A stretch of 64,000 nucleotides of DNA from Rhodoferax sp. (GCF_028714215.1 NZ_JAQTMS010000021.1:1-64000); one strand, 5' to 3'; numbered from the stretch's first letter, positions 44,576 through 54,247 are shown. Program-made: numbers and translations. The notes: generated by a model not told the origin, from the sequence alone.

Positions 44576-45300
44576 GCAGGCGTCTTTCCGGTTGATTGGC
44601 GCGCCGCCTGGAAAGCAGCGATCCGCGCGTCGATCTGGCTACGATCCAGGATGCCCGCCGGCAACTCGCGGCTGGGCAGGCAGGTCAGGAAAGGCTGAAA
44701 GCGTTCCAGACTGACCTGGTACAGACGGCGCAGCTCGATCAGGGGCTCCGGGTGATCGTCGACCCGCATGTCGAGTGCTGGGTAATCCTGCCCGCTGTAG
44801 ATCAGCAGCGCCGCGCTTTGCTTGCCGCGTTTGTCGCCGCCGGCCGCTTCGCCGGCCGCCAGTGCGCCCATCAGCCGTTCGGCAAAGGGCAGCTCAGGAT
44901 GGGCGGCGTAGGCATCGGCGCTGGCCTCTACCACTTGCGGACCGGCCAGCATATTGCCGGCGACCGAGAAGCCGTCGCGCAACGTATGGCCACACCAGCC
45001 AATGCAGCCGGCCCCGGTGTACGCGGCGCCGCGACCCAGCGCATCAATCATGTGAAATTGGCGTTGCGCGCGGCCGCCGTCGCCGGCCATGATTTCCGCC
45101 AGCAATTCGGCCGGCTCGCGCTGCTGCGCCATGCCTTGCAGGGCCGGCGCGGCCAGCAGCGGGTTGACCAAAGCCTGCGTGGCCAGCGCGCCGACACCGC
45201 TACTGGCGTGCGGACACAAGGCGCCGACGGCGAAGAACTTGCTCGCGATGGCGATGCCCAAAGCACCGGAACTGTCACGCGCAACGATAGACCAGGTCAT
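44572..45300 (-). CDS. DUF1028 protein, Ntn-hydrolase-like
   Basis: A 242-residue protein with the DUF1028 N-terminus TWSIVARDSSGALGIAIASK and the GVGALATQALVNPLL segment. The family is predicted to have an Ntn-hydrolase-type fold, with peptidase or amidohydrolase function suspected but not shown. The ATG at 45300 has GAGGA 6 nt upstream; a TTG two codons earlier lies inside that site. It is the first gene of the ABC system 1 operon and is coupled to the OppD-like ATPase, so a role in processing imported gamma-glutamyl compounds is inferred. A stem-loop sits just upstream. Confidence 0.85.
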   Translation of the reverse strand: MTWSIVARDSSGALGIAIASKFFAVGALCPHASSGVGALATQALVNPLLAAPALQGMAQQREPAELLAEIMAGDGGRAQRQFHMIDALGRGAAYTGAGCIGWCGHTLRDGFSVAGNMLAGPQVVEASADAYAAHPELPFAERLMGALAAGEAAGGDKRGKQSAALLIYSGQDYPALDMRVDDHPEPLIELRRLYQVSLERFQPFLTCLPSRELPAGILDRSQIDARIAAFQAARQSTGKTPA

Positions 45301-45311
45301 GCACAATCCTC

Positions 45312-45334
45312 AAAAATAGGCGCGCCAGGCGCCT
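45312..45334 (-). terminator. Terminator or attenuator directly upstream of the DUF1028 gene
   Basis: On the minus strand AGGCGC and GCGCCT form a 6-bp stem with a 5-nt loop, followed by ATTTTT. The T run ends next to the GAGGA ribosome binding site of the DUF1028 gene. It could end the SBF-like gene transcript or act as an attenuator of ABC operon 1. An extended -10 sequence (TGCTATCTT) lies upstream of the hairpin, which would place it inside a leader. Confidence 0.55.
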
Positions 45335-45394
45335 GAAAGCCAGACCCGCAAGATAGCACTTCAATCAAGCGCTGTCTCAAGCTCATTAATTTCC

Positions 45395-46366
45395 TCACTT
45401 GCCGCTCTCCCCGGCCGACCAGTTCTGCGCCAGCACGCCGCCCACTGCCAATTGCAATGGATGGTAAATCATGATCGGCAACAGAATCAGGCCCAGCGCC
45501 GGGTGGGCGCCGAAGATCAGATGCGCCATCGGCACGCCGGAGGCCAGGGTTTTCTTGGAGCCGCAGAAGATGGCGGCAATGCGCTCTTCGAGCGGCAAGC
45601 CAAGCCACTGCGAGAACAGCCGGACCAGCGCCAGCATGAGAAAAAACAAGGCGCCGGTACCGACCAGGGTCTCTGCCAAAACCGGCAGGCCGTAGTGCGA
45701 CCAGACCCCTTGTTGCACCGAGTCGCTGAACGAGGTGTAGACCAGGGTCAGAATGGTCAAGCGGTCCGCTAACTGGATCTTGGCCTTGTTGCGAGCGGCC
45801 CAGGCGCCCAGCAGCGGACGGCTGAGCTGGCCCAGCACCAGCGGCAGCAGCAGCCACAGCAGCAGGTCCCGGATCACCGGCGCCAGCGCGAAATCGACAC
45901 CGCCACGGCCCAGTATCCAGGCCATCCAGAGCGGCGTCAGCAGCACGCCGATGAGGCTGGACAGCGTGGCGTTGAACAAGGCCACCGGCACGTTGCCGCG
46001 CGCCGCCACGGTCAGGGCGACCGACGAGGAAACGGTGGACGGCAGGGCACAGAGGTAGAAAAATCCGGTCTGCAAATCGGGCGACAGCCAACTGCCGCTG
46101 AGCTTCAGCAGACCCCAACCCAGCAATGGGAAGAGCAGGAAGGTGCTGGCCTGGATCAGCAGATGCACCTGCCAGCGCAGCGCGCCATGGCGTAGCGAGG
46201 CCAGCGACAGGCCCAGGCCGTTGAGAAAAAAGACCAGGGCGATGCCCAGCTTGTTGAGCAGCTCCGGGTGCAGCCAGCCGCCCTGGGCGCCCGGTCCCGG
46301 CCAGACGAAGGCCAGCGCCACGGCCGCCAGCATGCCCTTGAGGAACCAGTCGAACTTGAACTTCAT
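45395..46366 (-). CDS. SBF-like (YfeH-type) sodium/bile acid symporter family protein
   Basis: A 323-residue membrane protein with about ten transmembrane segments and the SBF_like pattern: ALVFFLNGLGLSLASL, CALPSTVSSSVALTVAARGN in the crossover helix, and FCGSKKTLASGVPMA in the second. It resembles E. coli YfeH. Relatives move bile acids, pantothenate or other organic anions with sodium; the substrate here is unknown. It starts 3 bp after the second gamma-glutamyltransferase gene, so it is probably the last gene of operon 2. Confidence 0.85.
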   Translation of the reverse strand: MKFKFDWFLKGMLAAVALAFVWPGPGAQGGWLHPELLNKLGIALVFFLNGLGLSLASLRHGALRWQVHLLIQASTFLLFPLLGWGLLKLSGSWLSPDLQTGFFYLCALPSTVSSSVALTVAARGNVPVALFNATLSSLIGVLLTPLWMAWILGRGGVDFALAPVIRDLLLWLLLPLVLGQLSRPLLGAWAARNKAKIQLADRLTILTLVYTSFSDSVQQGVWSHYGLPVLAETLVGTGALFFLMLALVRLFSQWLGLPLEERIAAIFCGSKKTLASGVPMAHLIFGAHPALGLILLPIMIYHPLQLAVGGVLAQNWSAGESGK

Positions 46367-46369
46367 GGC

Positions 46370-47959
46370 TCACCAGGCCGCCACGCTGCCATCGCTGCGG
46401 GGGTCTTCGCCGCCCTCGATCAGGCCGCCCGGATGCAGCACCAGGGCACCGGCATGGCCCATGCGCTCGTCGAAACCGTCCACCACCTCCACCGGATGCC
46501 CCATATCAAGCAGTGCCTGGATGACTTCCGGCGCGTAACGCGATTCAAGCTTCAGTGTGGTGCTCTGCTCGGCCCAGGTGCGCCCCAGCAGCCAGCGCGG
46601 CGCCGCCACGGCGGAGCGCACGTTATGGCCGCCCCAGAGGTAGCGGGCGAACACGGCGGCCTGGGTTTGTGGCTGACCTTCGCCGCCCATGGTGCCGTAG
46701 ACCAGCAAGCGGCCGTCGTCCTGCGTCGCCAGGGCCGGATTCAGGGTGTGAAACGGCTTGCGACCGGGCTCCAGGCTGCGCAGCCGGTTGGGCGTCAGGT
46801 CGAAGGAGCAACCGCGGTTTTGCCACCAGATGCCGCTGCCCGGCAGCACCACGCCGCTGCCGAATTCGAAGTAGATGCTCTGGATCATGCTGACCGCGCG
46901 GCCGGCGCTGTCGATCACGCCCAGCCAGGTGGTATCACCGTCGGAAACCGGTGCCGGCCAGGGGCTGGCGTGCTGCAAGGGCACGGCCGCCGCCAGCGCC
47001 TCCAGGGTTTTGTTTTGCAGCAGCATGCCCGGGTCCACTTGCATGTGGGCTGGGTCGGTCACGTGCTTGTCGCGTACCTGAAAAGCCTGCTTGGTCGCCT
47101 CCACCAGCGCGTGGATGCCGGCGGCATTGTCCGGGTTCCAGCCGGCTTGGCGGATGCGGTCGTAGATGCCCAGTATCAGCAGCGAAGCCAGGCCCTGGGT
47201 GGGCGGCGCCAGGTTGTACAGAGTGGCCTCCGACAAGCGCAGTTGCAGCGGCGGCTGGACCCGGGCCTGGTGTTGCGCCAGATCGGCAGCCGTGAGTGGA
47301 CTGCCGACAGCGGCCAGATCGGCGCCGATCTGCTCGGCCAGCTCGCCGCGGTAGAAGTCTTCGGTACCGGCGCGGGCCAACTGCGCCAGGGTGGCGGCCA
47401 GCGCCGGGAAGCGGTGGCGCTGACCGTAGCCCGGCACCGCCCCTTGATTCAGAAAAGCCGAGGCAAAACCGGGCTGCGCCATCAGTTCACCCAGCTTGCT
47501 GCGCGTGTTGTGCTCCTGGCTGTGGGTCACCGGAAAGCCTTCGTTGGCGTAATGGATGGCGCTCTCCAGCAGTCGTGCGAAGGGCAGGCGCCCGCCCCAC
47601 TGGCTGCGGCTGTGTTCGTGGGCGGCGCCCCAGCCGGAGACAGTGCCAGCCACCGTGTTGGCGGCCAGCGGGCCGCGCCAGGGAATGCTGTTTAAGCTGC
47701 CATAAAGCTCGCGCCTGACCGCAGCGCCGGCGGCGCCGCAAGCGTCGATGGAAAGCACCGCCTGCCCCGGCGCATGCAGCAGCCAGAAGCCATCGCCGCC
47801 GATGCCGGTCATGTGCGGGTAGACCACCGCCAGCGTGGCGGCCACGGCGATGCTGGCCTCGATGGCGTTGCCGCCTTCGCGCAGGATGTCAAGACCGGCT
47901 TGGGAGGCCAGCGAGTGGGGCGCGACAACGGCGCCGCGGCTGCCGAGAATGGGCTTCAT
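46370..47959 (-). CDS. Gamma-glutamyltransferase family protein 2
   Basis: A 529-residue Ntn-hydrolase of the gamma-glutamyltransferase family, distinct from the one at 37166. GGNAIEASIAVAA is near the N-terminus, the candidate nucleophile Thr is in GDTTWLGVIDSAG (about residue 345), followed by QSIYFEFGSG and the conserved GTMGGEGQPQ loop. No signal peptide is visible. GGAG lies 10 nt before the ATG at 47959. It follows the GntR gene by 17 bp in operon 2. Confidence 0.88.
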   Translation of the reverse strand: MKPILGSRGAVVAPHSLASQAGLDILREGGNAIEASIAVAATLAVVYPHMTGIGGDGFWLLHAPGQAVLSIDACGAAGAAVRRELYGSLNSIPWRGPLAANTVAGTVSGWGAAHEHSRSQWGGRLPFARLLESAIHYANEGFPVTHSQEHNTRSKLGELMAQPGFASAFLNQGAVPGYGQRHRFPALAATLAQLARAGTEDFYRGELAEQIGADLAAVGSPLTAADLAQHQARVQPPLQLRLSEATLYNLAPPTQGLASLLILGIYDRIRQAGWNPDNAAGIHALVEATKQAFQVRDKHVTDPAHMQVDPGMLLQNKTLEALAAAVPLQHASPWPAPVSDGDTTWLGVIDSAGRAVSMIQSIYFEFGSGVVLPGSGIWWQNRGCSFDLTPNRLRSLEPGRKPFHTLNPALATQDDGRLLVYGTMGGEGQPQTQAAVFARYLWGGHNVRSAVAAPRWLLGRTWAEQSTTLKLESRYAPEVIQALLDMGHPVEVVDGFDERMGHAGALVLHPGGLIEGGEDPRSDGSVAAW

Positions 47960-47976
47960 GGGGTGGTGTCTCCAGT

Positions 47977-48678
47977 TCATGTCTTGTTGTCAGGTGCCGG
48001 GCTGGCCCAGGCCGGTGCCAGCCGCGAGGTGGCGCTGCGGGCCGACAGCAGGTGAGCCCGCATTTGCCGGTAGCTGGTGATCACGTCGTGCGCCAGGATG
48101 GCCTCCACGATCACCGAATGTTCCTCGAACGATTCGCCCATGCGTTCCAGGTTGCGGAACTGGGTGCGGCGAAAAGAGCTGACCCGGTGCCGCAGACTCA
48201 GCGTCATGTCGATCAGCACCTGGTTGTAGCAGCCCCGGATGATGGTGGTGTGCAGTTCCAGATTCACCGCGTCGTAGCGGTCTATGTCGCCCGACTGCAT
48301 GGCGCAGCGGCCCTGACGATGCAGCTCGCGCAGTTGTCGGCGGTCGGCCTCGCTCATGCGCAGGGCCGCGTGGCGGGCGCAGGTGGCTTCCATTTCGCCG
48401 ATCGCCTCGAACATCTGGTCCAGTTGTTCGGAACTCATGGCCGCCACCACCGAGCCGCGGTTCGGGCGGCAGTCCACCAGCCCCATGGTGGCGAGCTTCT
48501 TCAAGGCCTCCCGCACCGGCGTGCGCGAGACCTGGAAACGGCTCGCCAGCATCACCTCGTCAAGCCGGCTGCCGGGGGCGAAATTGCCCAGCACGATCTC
48601 GTCGGCGATCTGTCGACAAACCTCGTCCGCCAGGCCGCCCCGGTTGCGCGTCATCTCAGGCGTTGGAACACTGCTCAT
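47977..48678 (-). CDS. GntR-family regulator (FadR/FCD subfamily)
   Basis: A 233-residue regulator: N-terminal winged helix (about 12-75) with GSRLDEVMLASRFQVSRTPVREALKKL, and a C-terminal FCD ligand domain (about 85-215) with the metal-site His residues in NLELHTTII and EEHSVIVEAI. It is encoded inside operon 2, overlapping the OppD-like ATPase gene by 4 bp, so it probably controls this operon in response to an amino acid or organic acid. A palindrome CTTGCATGCAAG at 54375-54386, upstream of the operon, is one possible target. Confidence 0.9.
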   Translation of the reverse strand: MSSVPTPEMTRNRGGLADEVCRQIADEIVLGNFAPGSRLDEVMLASRFQVSRTPVREALKKLATMGLVDCRPNRGSVVAAMSSEQLDQMFEAIGEMEATCARHAALRMSEADRRQLRELHRQGRCAMQSGDIDRYDAVNLELHTTIIRGCYNQVLIDMTLSLRHRVSSFRRTQFRNLERMGESFEEHSVIVEAILAHDVITSYRQMRAHLLSARSATSRLAPAWASPAPDNKT

Positions 48679-49655
48679 GTAGTCTCCGGGAAAGGCAACA
48701 AGGGCTGCCAGCAGGCTAGCGACTGCGCACCCTGGAGGCGCAGTTCCGGTCGCTCGCGGTGACACCCATCGCTGGCCTGGTCGCAGCGCGGTGCAAAGGC
48801 GCAGCCGCTGGGCAGCGCGGCCAGATCGGGCGGTGCGCCGGGAATGGCCCGCAGCGGCCGGCCCCGGTGTTCGGCGCCGACGCTGGAAGCCAGCAAGCCG
48901 GCGGTATAGGGATGGCGCGGCTGTTGCACGATCTGGGCGACCGGCCCCTGCTCCACCACGCGGCCGGCGTACATGACGGCGATGCGGTCCGCCACTTCGA
49001 CCGCGGCGCCGATGTCGTGGGTGACAAAAATCATGGCCATGCCGGTCTCGCGTTGCAGTTCGCGCAGCAACAGCAGAATCTGGATCTGCACGCTGGCGTC
49101 CAGCGCCGTGGTCGGCTCATCGGCCAGCAGTAGTTTCGGTTTACAGGCCAGCGCCAGGGCGATCATGGCGCGTTGCCGCATGCCGCCCGACAACTCGTGC
49201 GGATAGGCGTCGAAGCGCCGCCGCGCCTGCGGAATCTGGACCCGCTCCAGCATCTGCAAAGCCTGCTGGCGCGCGCCGGCAGAGGCTATGGCCGCGTGCG
49301 CCCGTATCACTTCGGTGATCTGCTGGCCTATGCTGTAGACCGGGTCGAACGCCATGCCCGACTCCTGGAACACCATGGAGACGGTGCCGCCCCGGTACAG
49401 TTCCAGGGCCTGACCTTGCAGCGCCATCACATCCTGCCCGGCGACCCGGATCTGGCCCTGAATCCGGGTTGTGCGTGCGGCATGCAGACGCAACAAGGTG
49501 CGCAAGGTGACGCTTTTGCCGGAGCCCGATTCGCCCAGCAGCCCCAGCACCTCGCCGGAACCGAGTTCAAAGCTGAGCTGGTTAAGCGCGTTGACGCTAC
49601 GGCTGCCGCAAAACTGCACGCTCAGGTCCTGGATGGAAAGCAGCGGCGCCGTCAC
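48675..49655 (-). CDS. Oligopeptide-type ABC ATPase OppD/GsiA-N-like (system 2)
   Basis: A 326-residue ATPase: Walker A GESGSGKS, signature LSGGMRQRA, Walker [11 protein letters not shown], switch His in VTHD and C-terminal Cys cluster CAFAPRCDQASDGC. In the Q loop the usual EP is replaced: FQESGMAFDP. It is coupled by 4-bp overlaps to the OppF-like gene upstream and the GntR gene downstream. Confidence 0.9.
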   Translation of the reverse strand: MTAPLLSIQDLSVQFCGSRSVNALNQLSFELGSGEVLGLLGESGSGKSVTLRTLLRLHAARTTRIQGQIRVAGQDVMALQGQALELYRGGTVSMVFQESGMAFDPVYSIGQQITEVIRAHAAIASAGARQQALQMLERVQIPQARRRFDAYPHELSGGMRQRAMIALALACKPKLLLADEPTTALDASVQIQILLLLRELQRETGMAMIFVTHDIGAAVEVADRIAVMYAGRVVEQGPVAQIVQQPRHPYTAGLLASSVGAEHRGRPLRAIPGAPPDLAALPSGCAFAPRCDQASDGCHRERPELRLQGAQSLACWQPLLPFPETT

Positions 49656-50716
49656 AGCACCAGTCCTTGAGTGGCGTCGCGGTGACCCGACAGGCGGTCG
49701 CTCATATGGCAGGCCACCTGGTGTTCAAACGCCGGTCCCAGCGCCATCAGCGCCGGTGCCCTGGCCGCGCAGACCGGCTGCGCATGCGGGCAGCGGTCGC
49801 GGAAGCGGCAGCCGTCGGGCGGGTTGATGGGGTTGGGCGGATCGCCGCTCAGCGGCGAAGCCTGGGTCCTCCGCGACGGGTCCATGGACGGCACGGCGGC
49901 CAGCAGGGCCCGGGTGTAAGGGTGGGCGGGGCGCTGGTAGATATCTTCCACCGGGCCGCTCTCGACGATCTGCCCCAGGTACATCACGATCACCTGGTCG
50001 CTCAGGTAATGCACCACATGCAGGTCGTGCGAAATGAAGAGGTAGGTGAGCTGGCATTCGGACTTCAATTCCTGCAGCAGGTTGAGCACCTGGGCCTGCA
50101 CCGACTTGTCCAGCGCGGCCACCGCCTCGTCCAGGATCACCAGGCGCGGCGACAGCGCCAGGGCGCGGGCGATGTTCACCCGCTGGCGCTGGCCACCGGA
50201 GAGTTCGTGCGGATAGCGGGCACCGAACTGGCCCGGCTCCAAGCCGACGCGCGCCAGCAAATCGCGCGTCAGCAGGGTCGCCGCGGCCTTCGACAGGCCA
50301 TGGATGCGCGGGCCGTAGGCGACGGTCTCGGCAATGGTCAGGCGCGGGTTGAGAGAGGCGAAGGAATCCTGGAACACCATCTGTAGGCTGCGCCGGAATT
50401 CCTTCAGTTCCAGGCCACCAAATTCGGCCACGCCCTGGCCGTCGAAAATCATGCTGCCGCTGTCGGGCGCCATGAGGCGGGCGATCAGGCGTGCGGTGGT
50501 CGATTTGCCGCAACCGGACTCGCCCACGATGCCCAGTGTCTTGCCCTTGGCAACCGAGAAGCTCACGCCATCGACCGCATGCACGAATTTGCGCTGGCGC
50601 TCCAGGGGATGGCCGCGCACCGCGAAGTGCTTTTTCAGATCTCGAACCAGCAGCAGGGGTTGCGCCGGGCCGCCCCGGTCCGGCACCGGCAGCGCGCTTG
50701 GAGTCAAGTTCTTCAT
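49652..50716 (-). CDS. Oligopeptide-type ABC ATPase OppF-like (system 2)
   Basis: A 354-residue ATPase: Walker [11 protein letters not shown] loop FQDSFASLNPR, signature LSGGQRQRV, switch His in ISHD and the C-terminal cluster CRFRDRCPHAQPVC. Walker B reads VILDEAVAALD, with the usual Pro replaced by Ala. It overlaps the DppC-like permease gene by 4 bp upstream and the OppD-like gene by 4 bp downstream. Confidence 0.9.
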   Translation of the reverse strand: MKNLTPSALPVPDRGGPAQPLLLVRDLKKHFAVRGHPLERQRKFVHAVDGVSFSVAKGKTLGIVGESGCGKSTTARLIARLMAPDSGSMIFDGQGVAEFGGLELKEFRRSLQMVFQDSFASLNPRLTIAETVAYGPRIHGLSKAAATLLTRDLLARVGLEPGQFGARYPHELSGGQRQRVNIARALALSPRLVILDEAVAALDKSVQAQVLNLLQELKSECQLTYLFISHDLHVVHYLSDQVIVMYLGQIVESGPVEDIYQRPAHPYTRALLAAVPSMDPSRRTQASPLSGDPPNPINPPDGCRFRDRCPHAQPVCAARAPALMALGPAFEHQVACHMSDRLSGHRDATQGLVL

Positions 50717-51603
50717 CGACGAATGTCCATGGCCGAACGCACGCCGTCCGCCAGCAGATTGAAGGCAATTGACGTGACAAAAATCAGGGCGCCCGGCAGC
50801 GCCGCGACCCAGGGGTTGAGGTAGATCGCCGAGCGCAGCGTATTGAGCATCAGGCCCCACTCCGGTTCCGGCGGCTTGACGCCCAGGCCCAGGAAGGACA
50901 GGCCGGAGGCCAGGATCATGCTCACGCTCAGGAGGCCCGTGGCATACACGAACACCGGCCCCAGCACATTGCCCAGCACATGAACGCGGATGATGGAGAG
51001 GGCGCCGGCACCGCTCATGCGCGCCGCTTCGATGTAGTCGAGCTGGCGTACCTGGGTCGTGACGCTCTCGGCCACGCGCACCACCTGCGGCACGAAGACC
51101 AGGGTCAGTGCCAGCAAGCTGTTGCTCATGCCAGGCCCGAGGGCGCCCGAGATCGCCACCGCCAGCAGCACCGAGGGAAAGGCGTAGAACACATCCAGCA
51201 CACGCATGATGAGCATGTTGACCTTGCCGCCCATGTAGCCCGCCAGCAGGCCGATGGAGGTGCCGATGCCGAAGGCCGCCAGCACCGGCAGCACGCCCAT
51301 CAGCAGCGACAGGCGGCCACCGTACATCAGGCGCGAAATCATGTCGCGCCCCAGTTCGTCGGTGCCCAGCCAATAGCCGGCACTGCCGACCGGCAGCAGG
51401 CGGCGCAGCATGCTGGCCTTGTAGGGGTCGGCCGGCGCCAGCCAAGGCGCGAAGACGGCGGCGCCCACGATCAACAGCAGCACCAGTGCGCTGCCCAGGG
51501 CCACCGGGTCGTGGCGCAACTGGCGCCACACCACATGCCAGTAGCTGCGGCTGGGGCCGGCGGGCACGGTTGGGGAGAGAGGCATGGCGAGTGCGGTCGA
51601 CAT
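50713..51603 (-). CDS. Peptide-type ABC permease DppC/GsiD-like (system 2)
   Basis: A 296-residue permease with the DppC motif LGTDELGRDMISRLMYGGR and EAA loop YIEAARMSGAGALSIIRVHV. It has an N-terminal OppC_N helix and five further membrane segments. Its partner permease gene ends 13 bp upstream; the OppF-like gene overlaps its 3' end by 4 bp. Confidence 0.92.
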   Translation of the reverse strand: MSTALAMPLSPTVPAGPSRSYWHVVWRQLRHDPVALGSALVLLLIVGAAVFAPWLAPADPYKASMLRRLLPVGSAGYWLGTDELGRDMISRLMYGGRLSLLMGVLPVLAAFGIGTSIGLLAGYMGGKVNMLIMRVLDVFYAFPSVLLAVAISGALGPGMSNSLLALTLVFVPQVVRVAESVTTQVRQLDYIEAARMSGAGALSIIRVHVLGNVLGPVFVYATGLLSVSMILASGLSFLGLGVKPPEPEWGLMLNTLRSAIYLNPWVAALPGALIFVTSIAFNLLADGVRSAMDIRR

Positions 51604-51616
51604 CGTTGTTTCGCTT

Positions 51617-52570
51617 TCAGCGCCGGCCCATGCGCGGGTCTATCAGGGGTTGCACCACGTCCACCGCAAGGTTGAGGACGACGAAGAACATGCACAGCAC
51701 CAGGATGGTTCCCTGCAGCAGCGGCATGTCGCGCTGAAAGATGGCGGTGTTGAGCAGGAAGCCGGTGCCGGGCCAGGCGAACACGGTCTCCACCAGGATA
51801 GAGCCGCCCATCAGGTAGCCGACCTGCAGACCGGCGACCGCCAGTACGGTGGGCGCGGTGTTTTTGGCAATGTGAAGAAAGATGGTCCGGTCCGACAGGC
51901 CGCGCGCCCGCAGGGCCAGCACAAATTCCTGCTCCAGCATGTCGGCCACCAGGGCGCGCACGGTGCGCGTGATGATGCCCATCGGAATGACCGACAGGGT
52001 CAGCGCCGGCAGCACCAGGTATTTGAAATGCGCGCCGTCCCACCGCCATTCAGCCGAGCCGCCGGCACCGGCGCCCATGGCCGGCAGCCAGCCCAACGTG
52101 ATGGAAAAGACGATGGTCAGCACCAGGCCCAGCCAGTAGTGCGGAATGCTGACGCCGATCACCGACAGCACGGTGGCGAGACGGTCGATCCAGGAGCCCA
52201 GCCGATAGCCGGCCAGGGCGCCCAGGAGGCAGCCGACCAGCACGCCGGCGAAAGCGGCGATGCCGGCCAGCAGCAAGGTGTTGCCGACCGCGCTCATGAC
52301 CTCGCCGCTGACGGCCCGCCCCGAGGCAATGGAAGTACCCAGATCACCCTGCACGGCGCGCAGCAACCACAGGCCGTACTGAACCGGTATCGGACGGTCC
52401 AGCCCGTAAGCGCTTTTCAAGGCATCGATCACGTCGGCCGGCGCATCGGCCGGCGCGATGGCGTTGAGGGCATCGCCCGGCGCCAGATAGACCAGCGCGA
52501 ACGACAGCACAGTCACGCCCAGGGCGATCGGGACGGCGTACAGCAGGCGCTTGAGCAGGTAGGCCAACAT
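51617..52570 (-). CDS. Peptide-type ABC permease DppB/GsiC-like (system 2)
   Basis: A 317-residue permease with the DppB start MLAYLLKRLLYAVPIALGV and six membrane segments. The EAA loop region is FVLALRARGLSDRTIFLHIA. It pairs with the DppC-like permease of the same operon and lies 30 bp after the binding protein gene. Confidence 0.92.
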   Translation of the reverse strand: MLAYLLKRLLYAVPIALGVTVLSFALVYLAPGDALNAIAPADAPADVIDALKSAYGLDRPIPVQYGLWLLRAVQGDLGTSIASGRAVSGEVMSAVGNTLLLAGIAAFAGVLVGCLLGALAGYRLGSWIDRLATVLSVIGVSIPHYWLGLVLTIVFSITLGWLPAMGAGAGGSAEWRWDGAHFKYLVLPALTLSVIPMGIITRTVRALVADMLEQEFVLALRARGLSDRTIFLHIAKNTAPTVLAVAGLQVGYLMGGSILVETVFAWPGTGFLLNTAIFQRDMPLLQGTILVLCMFFVVLNLAVDVVQPLIDPRMGRR

Positions 52571-52600
52571 GAGGCGTGTTTCTCGATCCGGGCTGTGTGA

Positions 52601-54211
52601 TTACATGCGCAGGGTGGTCAGGTCCTGGAACCAGTGCTGCGCCTGCACGAACTCCTTGACCTTGGGCGACATGGCGTGCGGATTGACGTCATGCACCACC
52701 CACAGCATCAAGGCATCGTCCACCATGCTCTGGTGCACGAAGGCCAGCAAACCGTCCTGCACTTTCACATCGAAAGTGGTGCGAATCTTTTCCAGCGCGG
52801 CATCGACCTTGGGATCGTTGTAGCCGCCCCAGTTGACGCCGTTGGGCGCCACGTAGCGGCTGTCGGCGAAGCGCGTGATGGCGTAGAACGGGTCGGCCGT
52901 GACGTAACCCAGGTTGATGGCCGTGATGCCCTTGCCGGCGTTCATGTCGGCCTTGGCGCCGCTGCGCCAGTGCAGGTAGAGGTTCTCCAACTCCACCACC
53001 TCGAAGGTCAACTGGATGTTGATCTCAGCCAGGCTCTGCTGAATGAATTCGTTCATCGGCAGCGACAGCATCTGCCCGGTGCCGCCCTGGGCGATGATCA
53101 CCTTGGCTTTCAGCGGCTTGGCCTGGCTGTAGCCGGCCTGGGCCATCAGGGCGCGGGCGGCGGGCAGGTCGTAGCCGAGCTTGAATGTGGGTTTGCCGAA
53201 CCAGGGATTGGTGACATCGACCTGGCCCATGGCCGGCGTCGCCAGGCCGCCCATCAGCTTGACGATGGCAGCGCGGTCGATTGCCAGGTTGGCCGCCTTG
53301 CGGACACGGATGTCGGCCCAGGGAGAACCCGGCTGGGTCGAGAAATGGTAGGGCCAGACGTGCGGCGTGACGTTTTGCACCAGCTTGAAGCCGGCACTCT
53401 TGATCTGCGGCAGCACATCCGGCGGCGGCGTCTCGATGATGTCGACTTGACCGCTCAGCAGGGCGTTGACGCGCGTCATGGCGTCGGGGATGGGCAGCAG
53501 CACGATGCGGTCGGTCTTGGCGATGCGGGTCTTGTCCCAGTAGGCGGCGTTCCTGACCAGATCGGCGCGCTCGCGCGGCACCAGCTTGTCGAGCTTGAAG
53601 GGCCCGGTGCCGGACGGCTGCATCGCCACCTTGCTCCAATCCTTGCCCAGCTTTTCCCACTGGCTGGGGCTGGAGATCAGGAACCAGGGCAACTGGTAGG
53701 GAAACAAGGCGTCGGCATTCTTGGTCACGATCTCGACGCTGTAGCCGTCAAGCTTGCGGTAGGACGCAATGGAGGGGATGCGCGGGCGCACCTGGGCGCT
53801 CTGCTTGGCGTCGAATTGCGGCGACTTGTCGGCCAGCACCTTGTCCAGATTCCAGATCACGGCGTCGGCATTGAACTCGGAGCCGTCGTGAAATTTCACC
53901 CCTTTGCGCAGGGTGAAAGTCCATTTCTTGTTGTCCTTCTCGTCTGCCTTCCAGGCCGTGGCCAGGCCGGGAATCAACTTGCCGGGGCGGGTACCAATGT
54001 TGGCCTCCCAAGCTACCAGCGGGTCATAGAGCGTATGGCCGGTGAACTGGTAGGCACCGGCACCGCGGTCCGGCTGGCCGGTGGTGAGGGGAATGTCGGC
54101 CATCGAAATCCCGTAGCGCGCCACGGTCTCGGCATGCAGACCGCCGTGCAGGGCCAAGGCCAGGGGTAGCGTCGCCAGCCAACGAAACAGTGGCCTGCTT
54201 GAGTGCGTCAT
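52601..54211 (-). CDS. Peptide-type ABC substrate-binding protein (family 5, system 2)
   Basis: A 536-residue periplasmic protein with a signal peptide (about 1-27, ending LHAE) and an SBP_bac_5 domain: DPLVAWEAN, TLRKGVKFHDGSEFNADAV and RKAANLAIDRAAIV are recognisable. The ATG at 54211 is preferred over one two codons upstream because GGAGA then lies at a normal distance. It is the first gene of operon 2 and has a sigma-54-type promoter about 40 bp upstream. A peptide or glutathione-like substrate is inferred from the gamma-glutamyltransferase in the operon. Confidence 0.9.
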   Translation of the reverse strand: MTHSSRPLFRWLATLPLALALHGGLHAETVARYGISMADIPLTTGQPDRGAGAYQFTGHTLYDPLVAWEANIGTRPGKLIPGLATAWKADEKDNKKWTFTLRKGVKFHDGSEFNADAVIWNLDKVLADKSPQFDAKQSAQVRPRIPSIASYRKLDGYSVEIVTKNADALFPYQLPWFLISSPSQWEKLGKDWSKVAMQPSGTGPFKLDKLVPRERADLVRNAAYWDKTRIAKTDRIVLLPIPDAMTRVNALLSGQVDIIETPPPDVLPQIKSAGFKLVQNVTPHVWPYHFSTQPGSPWADIRVRKAANLAIDRAAIVKLMGGLATPAMGQVDVTNPWFGKPTFKLGYDLPAARALMAQAGYSQAKPLKAKVIIAQGGTGQMLSLPMNEFIQQSLAEINIQLTFEVVELENLYLHWRSGAKADMNAGKGITAINLGYVTADPFYAITRFADSRYVAPNGVNWGGYNDPKVDAALEKIRTTFDVKVQDGLLAFVHQSMVDDALMLWVVHDVNPHAMSPKVKEFVQAQHWFQDLTTLRM

Positions 54212-54247
54212 GTACATCTCCAGAAGTTGCGAAAGAACAAGCTGGAG

